Source: CAVXJN01 sp963773585 (GTDB taxonomy: Bacteria > Pseudomonadota > Gammaproteobacteria > JASBUN01). Taken from it: a stretch of 64,000 nt of DNA. Shown here one piece after another: positions 17,288 through 26,407 of the stretch (the stretch's first letter is position 1; each line of letters opens with the position of its first letter). The position numbers and the translations under genes are program-made. Under the pieces are notes generated by a model. That model searched no databases, was not told the origin of the DNA, and worked only from the letters and a program-made list of their open reading frames with translations. Location: contig CAVZBR010000001.1 in NCBI GenBank assembly GCA_963773585.1, forward strand, positions 62,001 to 126,000. Reading direction: 5' to 3'.

Positions 17288-18208
17288 ATGACAGCAAAAC
17301 TGATTGATGGCAAAGCGGTATCCAAGAAGATACGCGAAGATGAATTGAAACCTCGAGTGGAACGGCTTGAGCAGGCCGGTATTACCCCGGGACTGGCGGT
17401 TATCATCGTAGGAGCTAATCCCGCGTCCAAGGTTTACGTCGGCCAGAAGATGAAGGCCTGTCGTGAAGTCGGGTTGCACTCCGAGACGCATGAGTTTCCT
17501 GAAGACGTGCCACAGACCGCGGTACTCAAGCGAATCGAGGAACTCAACAACAATCCGAATATCCATGGCGTCATCGTGCAGCTGCCGTTGCCACCACAGT
17601 TCGATATGCGCATGTTGTTGGAGGCGATCTCTCCCGACAAGGACGTCGACGGGTTTCACCTCTACAATGTCGGCGGCCTCGTGGTCGAGAGTGGCGATGA
17701 CGGTTCCGAGAACGTGTTTCCTCCATGCACACCCTACGGCGTTCAACGGCTGCTGGAATCGACCGAAGTACCGATCGAAGGTCAGAATGTCGTGATCGTT
17801 GGCGCCAGCAATATCGTCGGCAAGCCAATGGCGCTGATGCTCCTGCGTAAGAATGCCACGGTTTCCATCTGTCACGTCAAAACCCGCGACCTCGGTCAAT
17901 TCACAATTCTTGCGGATATCCTCGTCGTTGCGGCAGGCGTCCCCAACCTGATCGTGGCGCAGATGGTGAAGCGCGGAGCGGTGGTGATCGATGTCGGCAT
18001 CAATCGTTTGGATAACGGCAAGCTCGTGGGTGACGTCGAATTCGAGGGCGTTTCCAAGAAGGCGGCATTCATCACCCCGGTGCCGGGCGGTGTGGGCCCG
18101 ATGACGGTGACGATGCTGATCGCAAACACGGTGAGTGCTGCGGAGCGACAAGCTCGCCGCCTCAAGGGAGAGCGCGAGGTTCCCAGCCAGGCCGCAGAGA
18201 GCATCTGA
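17288..18208 (+). CDS. folD: Methylene-THF dehydrogenase / methenyl-THF cyclohydrolase FolD
   Basis: 306 aa. Substrate region with SKVYVGQKMKACREVG (YxxxK catalytic pair) and VQLPLPPQFD, NADP region IVGASNIVGKPMAL, and the C-terminal TPVPGGVGPMTVTML. It interconverts methylene-, methenyl- and 10-formyl-THF. With FtfL, the MTHFR fusion and FDH it completes a folate route from methyl/methylene groups to formate and CO2. It sits in the importer-folate gene string. Confidence 0.95.
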   Translation: MTAKLIDGKAVSKKIREDELKPRVERLEQAGITPGLAVIIVGANPASKVYVGQKMKACREVGLHSETHEFPEDVPQTAVLKRIEELNNNPNIHGVIVQLPLPPQFDMRMLLEAISPDKDVDGFHLYNVGGLVVESGDDGSENVFPPCTPYGVQRLLESTEVPIEGQNVVIVGASNIVGKPMALMLLRKNATVSICHVKTRDLGQFTILADILVVAAGVPNLIVAQMVKRGAVVIDVGINRLDNGKLVGDVEFEGVSKKAAFITPVPGGVGPMTVTMLIANTVSAAERQARRLKGEREVPSQAAESI

Positions 18209-18322
18209 AGCACTCGAAGTCACCTTATGGGTTACTTGGAACCACGGGGGTGTCTGTCACTCCCGTGCCGCAGCGCCTGCCGTCGATGGCGGGCGTGACT
18301 CTCGAATTCAACGGAATCAATC

Positions 18323-19627
18323 ATGATAGGCCCGAGATCGCTGTCGGCGTGGCTCGACCATATTGAACGCGTCCATCCGCGTTCTGTGGCCATGGGGACG
18401 GAACGTATCGACTCTGTGCGGCGTGCATTGCGCTTGCGGGCATTGTGCCCGGTCATCACCGTCGGCGGTACCAACGGCAAGGGTTCGGTCTGTGCGCTGC
18501 TGGAAGCGATCCTGACTGCCGCCGGCTTCAAAGTCGGCGTTTACAGTTCGCCTCCGCTATTGCGCGCCAACGAACGAATCCGGGTTGAAGGCGCCGACGT
18601 CACGGACAGCGAGTTCTGCGCGGCGCTCGCGGAAGTGGAAGTAGGCAGAGGACAAGTCGAACTTACCTATTTCGAGTACATCACCCTGGCGGCGATGATC
18701 GTTTTCAATCAGCGCGGCGTCGACGTTGCCGTGCTGGAAGTGGGCATGGGCGGGCGTACGGATGCGGTCAATATTTTCGACCCCGATGTTTCCATCATCA
18801 GCTCCATCGATCTCGACCACACGGAATTCCTGGGCTCCACCCGCGAGCAGGTGGCGGTCGAAAAGAGCGGAATCTTTCGCGCCGGGCGAGCGGCAATCTG
18901 CGGCGACCCGTCACCACCAGACACATTGCAGCGACGGGCGGCAGAGATCGGCGCAAATCTGCAACTGCTACACCGAGACTTCGACTACAGCCGAGAGGAA
19001 AACAGCTGGAATTTTCGGTCTGGATACGTGACATGGGAAGGGCTCCCGGAACCGAGCCTGCGCGGCGCGTTTCAGTTTGATAATGCCAGCAGCGCGCTGG
19101 CGGCGTTGCTGCAACTGCGGCACAAGCTGCCGGTATCGCGGGCCGCCGTCGAGCAGGGTTTGCGCCGAGCTTATATACCTGGACGCTTCGAAGTTGTAGC
19201 CGAAGATCCGAAAATCATCCTCGACGTCGCCCATAATCCCCATGGGGCCCGCGCTTTGGCGGAGAATCTGCGGACAACTCGCTGCGACGGATTGACAGTA
19301 GCGGTGTTCGGCATGAAGGCGAACAAAGACATCGCGGGTGTTATCCGGGCCATGAAGGGCGAAGTTTCCGGTTGGATGATTTGTGGTCTGGAAGGCCCGC
19401 GCGGGGCGAGCGCGCAGCGCATCGAGGAAGAACTGAGCCGCGAACGAATAACGTACAATGTGTTCAGCTATCCAACGCCTGCGCAAGCATACGACAATGC
19501 GCTGCGTGCAGCCGGCACGAGTGGTCGGGTAGTGGTATTTGGATCGTTTCTGACGGTCGCGGAAGTGGTGACGGCGCGCGGCGCTGCGTCCGATTACTGG
19601 CACGACGCGATCATCACACGGGGTTGA
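18323..19627 (+). CDS. folC: Folylpolyglutamate/dihydrofolate synthase FolC
   Basis: 434 aa. Mur-ligase ATP motif VGGTNGKGSVCALLE, the metal/ADP region EVGMGGRTDAVN, the SSIDLDHTEFLG motif, and the C-terminal domain with LDVAHNPHG. It adds glutamate to (dihydro)pteroate and folates. Placed between folD and the 5-formyl-THF ligase, it supports a dedicated folate supply for this C1 island. Confidence 0.92.
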   Translation: MIGPRSLSAWLDHIERVHPRSVAMGTERIDSVRRALRLRALCPVITVGGTNGKGSVCALLEAILTAAGFKVGVYSSPPLLRANERIRVEGADVTDSEFCAALAEVEVGRGQVELTYFEYITLAAMIVFNQRGVDVAVLEVGMGGRTDAVNIFDPDVSIISSIDLDHTEFLGSTREQVAVEKSGIFRAGRAAICGDPSPPDTLQRRAAEIGANLQLLHRDFDYSREENSWNFRSGYVTWEGLPEPSLRGAFQFDNASSALAALLQLRHKLPVSRAAVEQGLRRAYIPGRFEVVAEDPKIILDVAHNPHGARALAENLRTTRCDGLTVAVFGMKANKDIAGVIRAMKGEVSGWMICGLEGPRGASAQRIEEELSRERITYNVFSYPTPAQAYDNALRAAGTSGRVVVFGSFLTVAEVVTARGAASDYWHDAIITRG

Positions 19628-19639
19628 GCAGGCGGGGCG

Positions 19640-20323
19640 ATGGACGAGACCGAGTCAGTCGAAGCATGGAAGCGCACCACGCGGCAGGCTGCGATCGAAC
19701 AGCGCGCGCAAATGGATCCGGAACGTAAGCGATTGCTGGACGCCGCGCTCAACCAACGGCTCGAAGCGGCGCTGCTGGACTCGTTGTCCAAAGGGGTGGT
19801 GGGATTCTGCTGGCCTTACAAGGGGGAGTTCGATCTTCGATTCGTTGTCCGCAAGCTGCGTGAGCGCGGGGCGGCAGCGGCGTTGCCGGTGGTGGTGAAG
19901 CGGGGCCGGCCGATGATTTTCCGCAAATGGTGGCCAGGTGTCCCGATGGTGCCGGGTGCATTCGCAATACCGGTCCCGGAAGACACCCCGCTATGCGAAC
20001 CCGATGCGGTGTTCGCGCCGATCAACGCATTCGACGATGCGGGCTTCCGCTTGGGATATGGAGGCGGTTTTTTCGACCGTACCCTGGCATCGATTGCGCC
20101 CCAGCCCATCGCCATCGGTATCGCTTACGAAGAGCAGCGATTGGAGACGATTCATCCCAACCAGTACGACATTCCGATGGATTTCATATTCACCGAAGCG
20201 AGCATCTACCGACGCGTTGGACAGCGCCTCGAAGCGGTCGCGCCGGAGGAATGTTCCGCCGCATTTGCTGAATTGATGGTGCAGCGCGGGCTGCCGCGGC
20301 AGCAAGCGCCGTCCGCTCAATAG
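19640..20323 (+). CDS. 5-formyltetrahydrofolate cyclo-ligase
   Basis: 227 aa. It has the FCWPYKGEFDLR substrate motif, a basic nucleotide region near the N-terminus and the C-terminal GYGGGFFDRTLA loop typical of 5-FCL (MTHFS, YgfA). It converts 5-formyl-THF, an off-pathway product, to methenyl-THF with ATP, which would matter under high folate-C1 flux. It starts 12 nt after folC. Confidence 0.9.
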   Translation: MDETESVEAWKRTTRQAAIEQRAQMDPERKRLLDAALNQRLEAALLDSLSKGVVGFCWPYKGEFDLRFVVRKLRERGAAAALPVVVKRGRPMIFRKWWPGVPMVPGAFAIPVPEDTPLCEPDAVFAPINAFDDAGFRLGYGGGFFDRTLASIAPQPIAIGIAYEEQRLETIHPNQYDIPMDFIFTEASIYRRVGQRLEAVAPEECSAAFAELMVQRGLPRQQAPSAQ

Positions 20324-20380
20324 GCGTCGTCACGCCTCGTTCCCGCTCGCAACAACCGAACCAAATTCCAGCTACTCCGC

Positions 20381-20401
20381 CGCGCCGAAATCTTCGGCGC
20401 G
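20381..20401. terminator. Hairpin between convergent 5-FCL and fdhA genes
   Basis: CGCGCCGAA-ATC-TTCGGCGCG forms a 9-bp stem with a 3-nt loop in the 96-bp gap between two convergent genes. On the plus strand it is followed by GAAAAAG and there is no clear T-run on either side, so it is a weak or bidirectional terminator candidate. Confidence 0.45.
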
Positions 20402-20419
20402 CGAAAAAGCCGGTACGCC

Positions 20420-23167
20420 TCAGGCAGCGGCGGATAACTGCACGGCGCAGAACTTGAATTCGGGGATTTTGCCGAACGGGTCCAGGGCTTCGTTGGTGAG
20501 CAGGTTAGCCGCCGCTTCCTTGTAGCAGAAAGGAAGGAACACCTGTCCCGGCTGCAGAGCGGTATCCGCTCTTGCCATTGCGGTGATGGTGCCCCGCCGG
20601 GACGTAACGACGATCGCGTCTCCCGGCTGCAAGCCCAGTGCGGCGAGGTCATCGGGATTGACGTTGGCAACCGGTTGCGGTTCGATGGCGTCGAGGATCG
20701 CGGCCCGCCGGGTCATGGAGCCGGTGTGCCAGTGCTCGAGCTGGCGGCCCGTGATCAAGATCCATGGGTATTCGTGATCAGGCAACTCATTGGCGTTGGT
20801 GAACGCGGCGGGCGTCAGCTTGGCCCTGCCGGTGGGAGTGGGGAATACATCGGTGAACAACACCGCCTCGCCTGGCTCATCTTCGAGCTTGCACGGATAG
20901 GTCACGGAATGCTCGCGTTCCAGACGCTCCCATGTGATACCCATCAGGGTGCTCATGGCTTGGCGCATTTCCGCGAATACGTCCGCCGGCCCTTGATAAT
21001 TCCAATCCAGGTCCATGCGCCGGGCGATCTCCTGAATGATTTCCAGATCGTGCCGTGCCTCGCCGGGCAGATCCAATGCCTGCCGACCGAGCTGCACTCG
21101 GCGGTCGGTGTTGGTGAACGTTCCGGTTTTTTCGGGAAATCCAGACGCGGGCAGCACCACATCGGCGAAGCAGGCGGTTTCGGTCAGGAACAGGTCCTGG
21201 ACGACCAGGTGATCGAGCTTCGCCAGCGCTTCACGAGCGTGATGCAGGTTGGGGTCGGACATGGCGGGGTTTTCGCCCATGATATACATGCCGCTGATTT
21301 TGCCGTCGATGACCGCGTGCATGATTTCCACCACCGTCAGCCCCGGTTCCGGATCGAGCGTGGTGTCCCACAATTTTTCGAACCGCGCCCGCACAGCGGG
21401 ATCGGCGACTGACTGGTAGTCAGGAAACACCATCGGTATGAGGCCGACGTCGGAGGCGCCCTGGACGTTGTTCTGGCCGCGCAGCGGATGGATCCCACAG
21501 CCCGGGCGGCCTACCTGGCCGCTGATCAAGGCAAGGGAGATCAGCGCACGTGCGTTGTCCGTGCCGTGTACGTGCTGCGAAATGCCCATGCCCCAGAAGA
21601 TGATCGAACCCTTGGAGCTGGCATAGATGCGAGCAACTTCGCGAATGGTCTCAGCATCGATGCCGCAGATTGCCTGCATCTTCTCGGGCGTGTATTCGGC
21701 CAGATGCGCTTTGAGCTCGTCGTAGCCGGACGTACGGTCGCGCACGAACGCCTCGTCCACGAGTCCGGCTTCGATCACCGCGTGCATGAGCGCGTTCAGC
21801 AGCGCTACGTCGGTGTCTGGTTTGAACTGCAGATAATGGTCGGCGAAGCGCGCGATACCCGAACGCCGTGGGTCCATGACTATCAGCGTCTTGCCGGCGC
21901 GGGCCGCGTTTTTCATGAAAGTGGCCGCAACCGGGTGGTTTTCGGTGGGGTTGGCGCCGATCACCACGATCACCTCGGCCTCGGCAACGTCGGAAACCTG
22001 GTTGGACACCGCGCCGGAACCGATCATCTCCAGCATCGCCGCCACCGACGAGGCGTGGCACAAGCGGGTGCAGTGATCGACGTTGTTGCTGCCGAAACCG
22101 GTGCGCACCAACTTCTGGAACAAATAGGCTTCTTCGTTCGAGCCTTTCGCGGAACCGAAGCCCGCCAGGGCCTTCTTGCCCTGTTGGTCGCGGATCTTAC
22201 GCAATCCGGAAGCGGCGAACTCCAAAGCTTCCTCCCAACTCGCTTCCCGGAACATGGACAAAGGATTGCCCGGGTCGATGTTTTCGACATCGGTGCGCTT
22301 GGGTGCGTCAGCGCGTCGGATCAAGGGCTTGGTGAGACGATCCGGGTGGCTGACGTAGTCGAACCCATAACGACCCTTGACGCACAGCCGACTATCGTTA
22401 GCGGGACCGCCGCGACCTTCCACGTACAGGATCTTGTTGTCTTTGATGTTGTAGGTCAGCAGGCATCCTACCCCGCAATAGGGGCAGACCGAGTCGACTT
22501 TCTTGTCAGGCATCACCATGCCGACGCCTTGGGACGGCATCAGCGCGCCGGTGGGACACGCTTGCACACACTCGCCGCAGGCTACGCACGAGCTTTCGCC
22601 CATCGGATCGTCGAAATCGAACACTATCTTGGACTCGTGTCCCCGATAAGCGTACCCGATGACATCGTTGGCCTGTTCTTCGCGGCAGGCACGCACGCAA
22701 CGACCGCATTGAATGCAAGCGTCCAGATCCACCGCAATCGCAGGATGGGAAAGGTCGGGAGGCGGTTGCTGCCGCGATTCGAAACGGGGTTTGCCCAAGT
22801 CGATGAACTGCGACCAGCGGTCCAGTTCGTTGTCGCGGGTGTATTCAGTTTCCGGCATGTCGGATTGCAGCAATTCCAATACCACGCGTTGCGCCGTGCG
22901 CGCCCGCTCGCTCCCGGTGCGGACTTTCATGCCTTCCTGAACGGCGCGGAAGCAGGATGGCTGCAAGGCACGTTCGCCTTCGATTTCGACCATGCATGAA
23001 CGACAGTTGCCATCGGCGCGCATCCCTGCCTTGTAGCAGAGATGCGGAATATCAATTCCGGCGCGCTTGGCTGCTTCCAGGATTGACTCGCCTGGATGAG
23101 CATCCATGTGTTTGCCGTCGAGCTCGAAGCCGACAGTGATCGAGAGGTGCTCGGGATTAGCTGCCAT
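20420..23167 (-). CDS. fdhA: NAD-dependent formate dehydrogenase, catalytic Mo/W alpha subunit
   Basis: 915 aa. The N-terminal [2Fe-2S] domain (HLCYKAGMRADGNCRSC) is followed by two ferredoxin-type clusters (CIQCGRCVRACREE and CVACGECVQACPTGA), a further [4Fe-4S] site (CPYCGVGC) and the bis-MGD domain. The probable Mo/W ligand is Cys in DHCTRLCH. Architecture matches soluble NAD-linked FDH (Fdh1A/FdsA). It oxidises formate to CO2. It overlaps fdhB by 11 nt. Metal choice (Mo or W) is not decidable here. Confidence 0.93.
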   Translation of the reverse strand: MAANPEHLSITVGFELDGKHMDAHPGESILEAAKRAGIDIPHLCYKAGMRADGNCRSCMVEIEGERALQPSCFRAVQEGMKVRTGSERARTAQRVVLELLQSDMPETEYTRDNELDRWSQFIDLGKPRFESRQQPPPDLSHPAIAVDLDACIQCGRCVRACREEQANDVIGYAYRGHESKIVFDFDDPMGESSCVACGECVQACPTGALMPSQGVGMVMPDKKVDSVCPYCGVGCLLTYNIKDNKILYVEGRGGPANDSRLCVKGRYGFDYVSHPDRLTKPLIRRADAPKRTDVENIDPGNPLSMFREASWEEALEFAASGLRKIRDQQGKKALAGFGSAKGSNEEAYLFQKLVRTGFGSNNVDHCTRLCHASSVAAMLEMIGSGAVSNQVSDVAEAEVIVVIGANPTENHPVAATFMKNAARAGKTLIVMDPRRSGIARFADHYLQFKPDTDVALLNALMHAVIEAGLVDEAFVRDRTSGYDELKAHLAEYTPEKMQAICGIDAETIREVARIYASSKGSIIFWGMGISQHVHGTDNARALISLALISGQVGRPGCGIHPLRGQNNVQGASDVGLIPMVFPDYQSVADPAVRARFEKLWDTTLDPEPGLTVVEIMHAVIDGKISGMYIMGENPAMSDPNLHHAREALAKLDHLVVQDLFLTETACFADVVLPASGFPEKTGTFTNTDRRVQLGRQALDLPGEARHDLEIIQEIARRMDLDWNYQGPADVFAEMRQAMSTLMGITWERLEREHSVTYPCKLEDEPGEAVLFTDVFPTPTGRAKLTPAAFTNANELPDHEYPWILITGRQLEHWHTGSMTRRAAILDAIEPQPVANVNPDDLAALGLQPGDAIVVTSRRGTITAMARADTALQPGQVFLPFCYKEAAANLLTNEALDPFGKIPEFKFCAVQLSAAA

Positions 23168-24842
23168 TTTTGACCTCGTGCGGAAAATATTTCATGACGC
23201 AAAGCAGTGGATTCGGTGCCGCCTGGCCGAGGCCGCAGATGGACGCGTCGATCATGACCGTCGCCAATTCGTTGAGCAGCGGTTGGTCCCAATTGCGCTG
23301 CTGCATCAGGCCTGCCGCTTTGCCGGTACCGACGCGGCAAGGGGTGCATTTGCCGCAGGATTCGTGTTCGAAGAAGCGCATGGCATTCAGCGCGGCTTCT
23401 CGGGCGCTGTCCTGATCGGACAACACGATGATGGCCGCGGAACCGATGAAGCAGCCGTGGGGTTGGAGCGTGTCGAAATCGAGCGGCACATCGCCCAGCG
23501 ATGCCGGCAGGATGCCGCCGGACGCGCCACCCGGGAAATAGCCGTAGAACTCATGACCGGGCAGCATGCCGCCGCAGTATTCATCGATCAGCTCGCGCAT
23601 GGTAATGCCGGCCGGTGCGATGTGGACGCCGGGCTTGCATACCCGGCCGCTCACCGAGAACGAGCGCAGGCCGACGCGATCGTGGCGGCCGTGAGAGGCG
23701 AACCACTCGGCACCTTTTTCGACGATGTCGCGCACCCAGTGCAGGGTTTCCATGTTGTGCTCGAGGGTGGGGCGGCCGAACAGGCCCACTTGTGCGACGA
23801 ACGGCGGGCGCAGCCGCGGCATGCCGCGCTTGCCTTCGATGGACTCGATCATCGCCGATTCCTCGCCGCAAATATAAGCGCCGGCGCCGCGGCGTAATTC
23901 AATGGGCGGCAGGTTCACCGGCGGCTCTGCCTTCAGCGCCGCGATTTCGCGTTCCAGCATCTTTCGACAGCCGGCGTATTCATCGCGCAAATAAATATAG
24001 ATTTCGTCGATGCCCACTACATGGGCGGCGATCAGCATCCCTTCAATGAACCGGTGCGGATCGCGCTCGAGAAAATAGCGGTCTTTGAAAGTGCCGGGCT
24101 CGCCTTCGTCGATATTGATGGCGGCAAGCCGCGGTGCGGGCTGGTCCCGGACGATGCGCCATTTGCGTCCGGCGGGGAAGCCGGCGCCGCCCAGCCCGCG
24201 GAGCTTGGAATTCTCCAGGGTTTCGATGATGTCTTCCGACTTCACCCGTCCGGCGACGCAGTCCTGGAGCAGTTTATAGCCGCCACTGGCCTTGTATGCG
24301 GCGTAATCCACATAGTCGGGTGGCAACTGCGCTTCGGTTTCCTTGTTGGCAACTGCGGCAGTCACGGCTTCCGGCTGCGCATTGCCGATCGCGTTGGTAC
24401 CGACCACCGCCACCGGCGCCATTTCACACCGCCCCACGCACGGTACACGTTGTACCCGCACATCGGCGCCCAGTCCCTGTTCGAGCTTCGAGATTAGCTC
24501 CTCGGCGCCCGCCATGGCGCAGCTGACGGACTCGCAAACGCGCACTGTAACCGCTGGCGGTGCGTCGGTTTCGTCTTTGACCACGTCGAAATGATGGTAG
24601 AAGGTCGCGACTTCGTAGACTTCACAGGTGGCCAAGCCCGTTTCGGCGGCGAGTGCCGTCAAATGAGGAGCGGAAAGGTACCCGTAGCGGTCCTGGATCA
24701 AGTGCAGATATTCAATCAGCAGGTCCCGGCGACGAGGTCTATCGCCTAAAAGCGCCCGCACCGCTGCCAGCGCTTCGGGTACCGGCTGCCGGCCGCGAAG
24801 CTGGCCCTTTTTCTTCCTTTTACGTACGATTTCTGTCGCCAC
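23157..24842 (-). CDS. fdhB: Formate dehydrogenase beta subunit (NuoE-NuoF fusion, diaphorase)
   Basis: 561 aa. The N-terminal third is NuoE/FdsG-like with a thioredoxin-fold [2Fe-2S] site (CESVSCAM ... CVGRCEMAP). The rest is NuoF-like: the GLGGAGFPAG FMN motif, the NAD region (EPGTFKDRYFLE, GAYICGEESAM) and the C-terminal [4Fe-4S] site SCGKCTPCRVG. This fused form is known from methylotroph FDH1. It transfers electrons from the alpha subunit to NAD. First gene of a minus-strand pair, with a sigma54 promoter match about 110 bp upstream. Confidence 0.93.
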   Translation of the reverse strand: MATEIVRKRKKKGQLRGRQPVPEALAAVRALLGDRPRRRDLLIEYLHLIQDRYGYLSAPHLTALAAETGLATCEVYEVATFYHHFDVVKDETDAPPAVTVRVCESVSCAMAGAEELISKLEQGLGADVRVQRVPCVGRCEMAPVAVVGTNAIGNAQPEAVTAAVANKETEAQLPPDYVDYAAYKASGGYKLLQDCVAGRVKSEDIIETLENSKLRGLGGAGFPAGRKWRIVRDQPAPRLAAINIDEGEPGTFKDRYFLERDPHRFIEGMLIAAHVVGIDEIYIYLRDEYAGCRKMLEREIAALKAEPPVNLPPIELRRGAGAYICGEESAMIESIEGKRGMPRLRPPFVAQVGLFGRPTLEHNMETLHWVRDIVEKGAEWFASHGRHDRVGLRSFSVSGRVCKPGVHIAPAGITMRELIDEYCGGMLPGHEFYGYFPGGASGGILPASLGDVPLDFDTLQPHGCFIGSAAIIVLSDQDSAREAALNAMRFFEHESCGKCTPCRVGTGKAAGLMQQRNWDQPLLNELATVMIDASICGLGQAAPNPLLCVMKYFPHEVKNGS

Positions 24843-25351
24843 TGGCTATCGACCCTTGTGGTAATTTGAAACACATGTGCGCAGCTTGTTTCGAAGCGCA
24901 CGCGCATCCGCCCCTCGGGGGGGGCGGAGCCTAAGATTACGGAAGATTGAGCAAGGGCCATGCCAGAGATCGTGCCCAGCGGATGACTAGTTAGGAATGT
25001 TCCGCACGCGTTCGTCTGCACCACTGGCGCTGGGTTTCAGCTGCTTCGGATGAGGTTTTCGGGTGACGACGAGAGCCTTGTGACGGCGTCCGGGTCGGCA
25101 GCAGCGGCGCGGTTGCTGCGCTCACACTAGACTTTAAGGGTAACGCTTGATGTTGTCGGATGCGCGGGTATAAGCTGATAAGTGGACGTGATCGATTTCG
25201 CAACGCAATATCGGACACTGATGGTGCGAGCTCAGTGTCAGGAGTCGGACCCCCGGCTTGGGTTCCCCCGCTTGTGCCCACATCCATGTAATCTCGATCT
25301 GTAATCCGCGACCTCGTGGGCTCCGCGACCCCACCACATTTCAGGCGCTAG
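24843..25351. other. 509-bp divergent regulatory gap, fdhB / histidine kinase
   Basis: No gene seen. It holds the sigma54-like site for fdhBA at 24950-24965 and a GC-rich inverted stretch (CCGCCCCTC...GGGGCGG) just downstream of that site in the fdhB leader. No promoter for the kinase gene could be assigned with confidence. Confidence 0.5.
24950..24965 (-). promoter_or_regulatory. Sigma54 promoter of fdhBA
   Basis: Minus strand TGGCATGGCCCTTGCT matches the consensus TGGCACGrnnnTTGCw at all but one position, with correct GG-GC spacing. Transcription would start near 24939, leaving a leader of about 96 nt before fdhB. The sigma54 activator gene lies 1.5 kb away on the other strand. Confidence 0.75.
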
Positions 25352-26407
25352 ATGCAAACGAAGGAAACGTCACAGATTCCGCAGGAATTTGATCTCGGCG
25401 AGCAGATCGAAGCCGTGCTCGAAAGTCTGCCATGGCCTGCCATCGCGCTGGACGACGGCGGCTCGGTCGCGTACGTCAACGAACATGCCGCGGCTCGGCA
25501 GGCGTCCCATATCGAACACGTGGCCGGTCAACCGCTGGCGGCGCTATTCCCCGACTATGCGCAAGCATTGCGTGGCAGCGCGCCCTGGGCCGAGCCCCAG
25601 GAAGTGGAATTGAGCCGTGAGAGCGAACAGGGACCGGTCCATGAGCGCATCTATCTGCGCCATATCCCGGGCGGTTCCTATCTGGTGATCCTGGACGAAA
25701 CGGCATCCTATGAAACCGAGCGCGATCGCGCGCAAACGGCACGCCTGGCATCGATCGGTTTCATGCTCGCGGGCGTATGTCACGAAGTGAGCAACCCCTT
25801 GGCTGCTACGTACTCGATGGTGCAGCTGATGCAATCCCAGGACGAGCTATCGGAGACGGCGCTGCGCGAAGGGCTCGATCGGATCGCCGCCAACGTCAAG
25901 CGCATTCTCCAGGTTTCGAGGCGCATCAACGAATTTTGCCGAATCGGCCAGCGCGACTGGGTGCCCATCGATGACGCCGTGGACGAGGCACTGACACTGG
26001 TACGCCAGGACCGGCGCTACCAGGAAGTGGAGATCGAGCACTTGCGCGATGCGTCGGTCCGCGTGCGCGGCGACGCCGGGCACCTGCGCCAGATTATTTA
26101 CAACATCGTACTGAACGCGATGCAGGCGATGAACGGACGCGGACGCGTCATGATTCACGCACACCGGGCTGGCGACGGCACCGGTACGCTCGTAATCGAA
26201 GACAACGGGCCGGGCATCGCGCCGGACCATCTCGAGGAACTGTTTACGCCGTTTTTCACCACTAAGCCCAGCGGCGAGGGCACCGGGCTCGGTCTGGCGA
26301 TTACGCGCGACCTGGTGCGCGAACACGGCGGAGACATCACGGCCGCCAACCGCGCGCAAGGGGGCGCCCGGTTTGAGATCACCTTCCCCGGAGAGAAATC
26401 AGATTAA
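25352..26407 (+). CDS. Soluble sensor histidine kinase (PAS-HisKA-HATPase)
   Basis: 351 aa with no membrane segment, so it senses a cytosolic signal. A PAS-like region spans about residues 20-125. The H-box is GVCHEVSNPLAATYSMVQ, the N-box YNIVLNAMQAM, the G-boxes DNGPGIAP and GEGTGLGLA. It overlaps the response regulator gene by 1 nt (TAATG), so the two form one two-component system. Position between FDH and C1-THF genes suggests it senses C1 or redox state. Confidence 0.9.
   Translation: MQTKETSQIPQEFDLGEQIEAVLESLPWPAIALDDGGSVAYVNEHAAARQASHIEHVAGQPLAALFPDYAQALRGSAPWAEPQEVELSRESEQGPVHERIYLRHIPGGSYLVILDETASYETERDRAQTARLASIGFMLAGVCHEVSNPLAATYSMVQLMQSQDELSETALREGLDRIAANVKRILQVSRRINEFCRIGQRDWVPIDDAVDEALTLVRQDRRYQEVEIEHLRDASVRVRGDAGHLRQIIYNIVLNAMQAMNGRGRVMIHAHRAGDGTGTLVIEDNGPGIAPDHLEELFTPFFTTKPSGEGTGLGLAITRDLVREHGGDITAANRAQGGARFEITFPGEKSD

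Noticed and set aside
21488..22999. 503-codon plus-strand frame
   Set aside because: Antisense shadow of fdhA; composition is typical of complementary GC-rich coding DNA.
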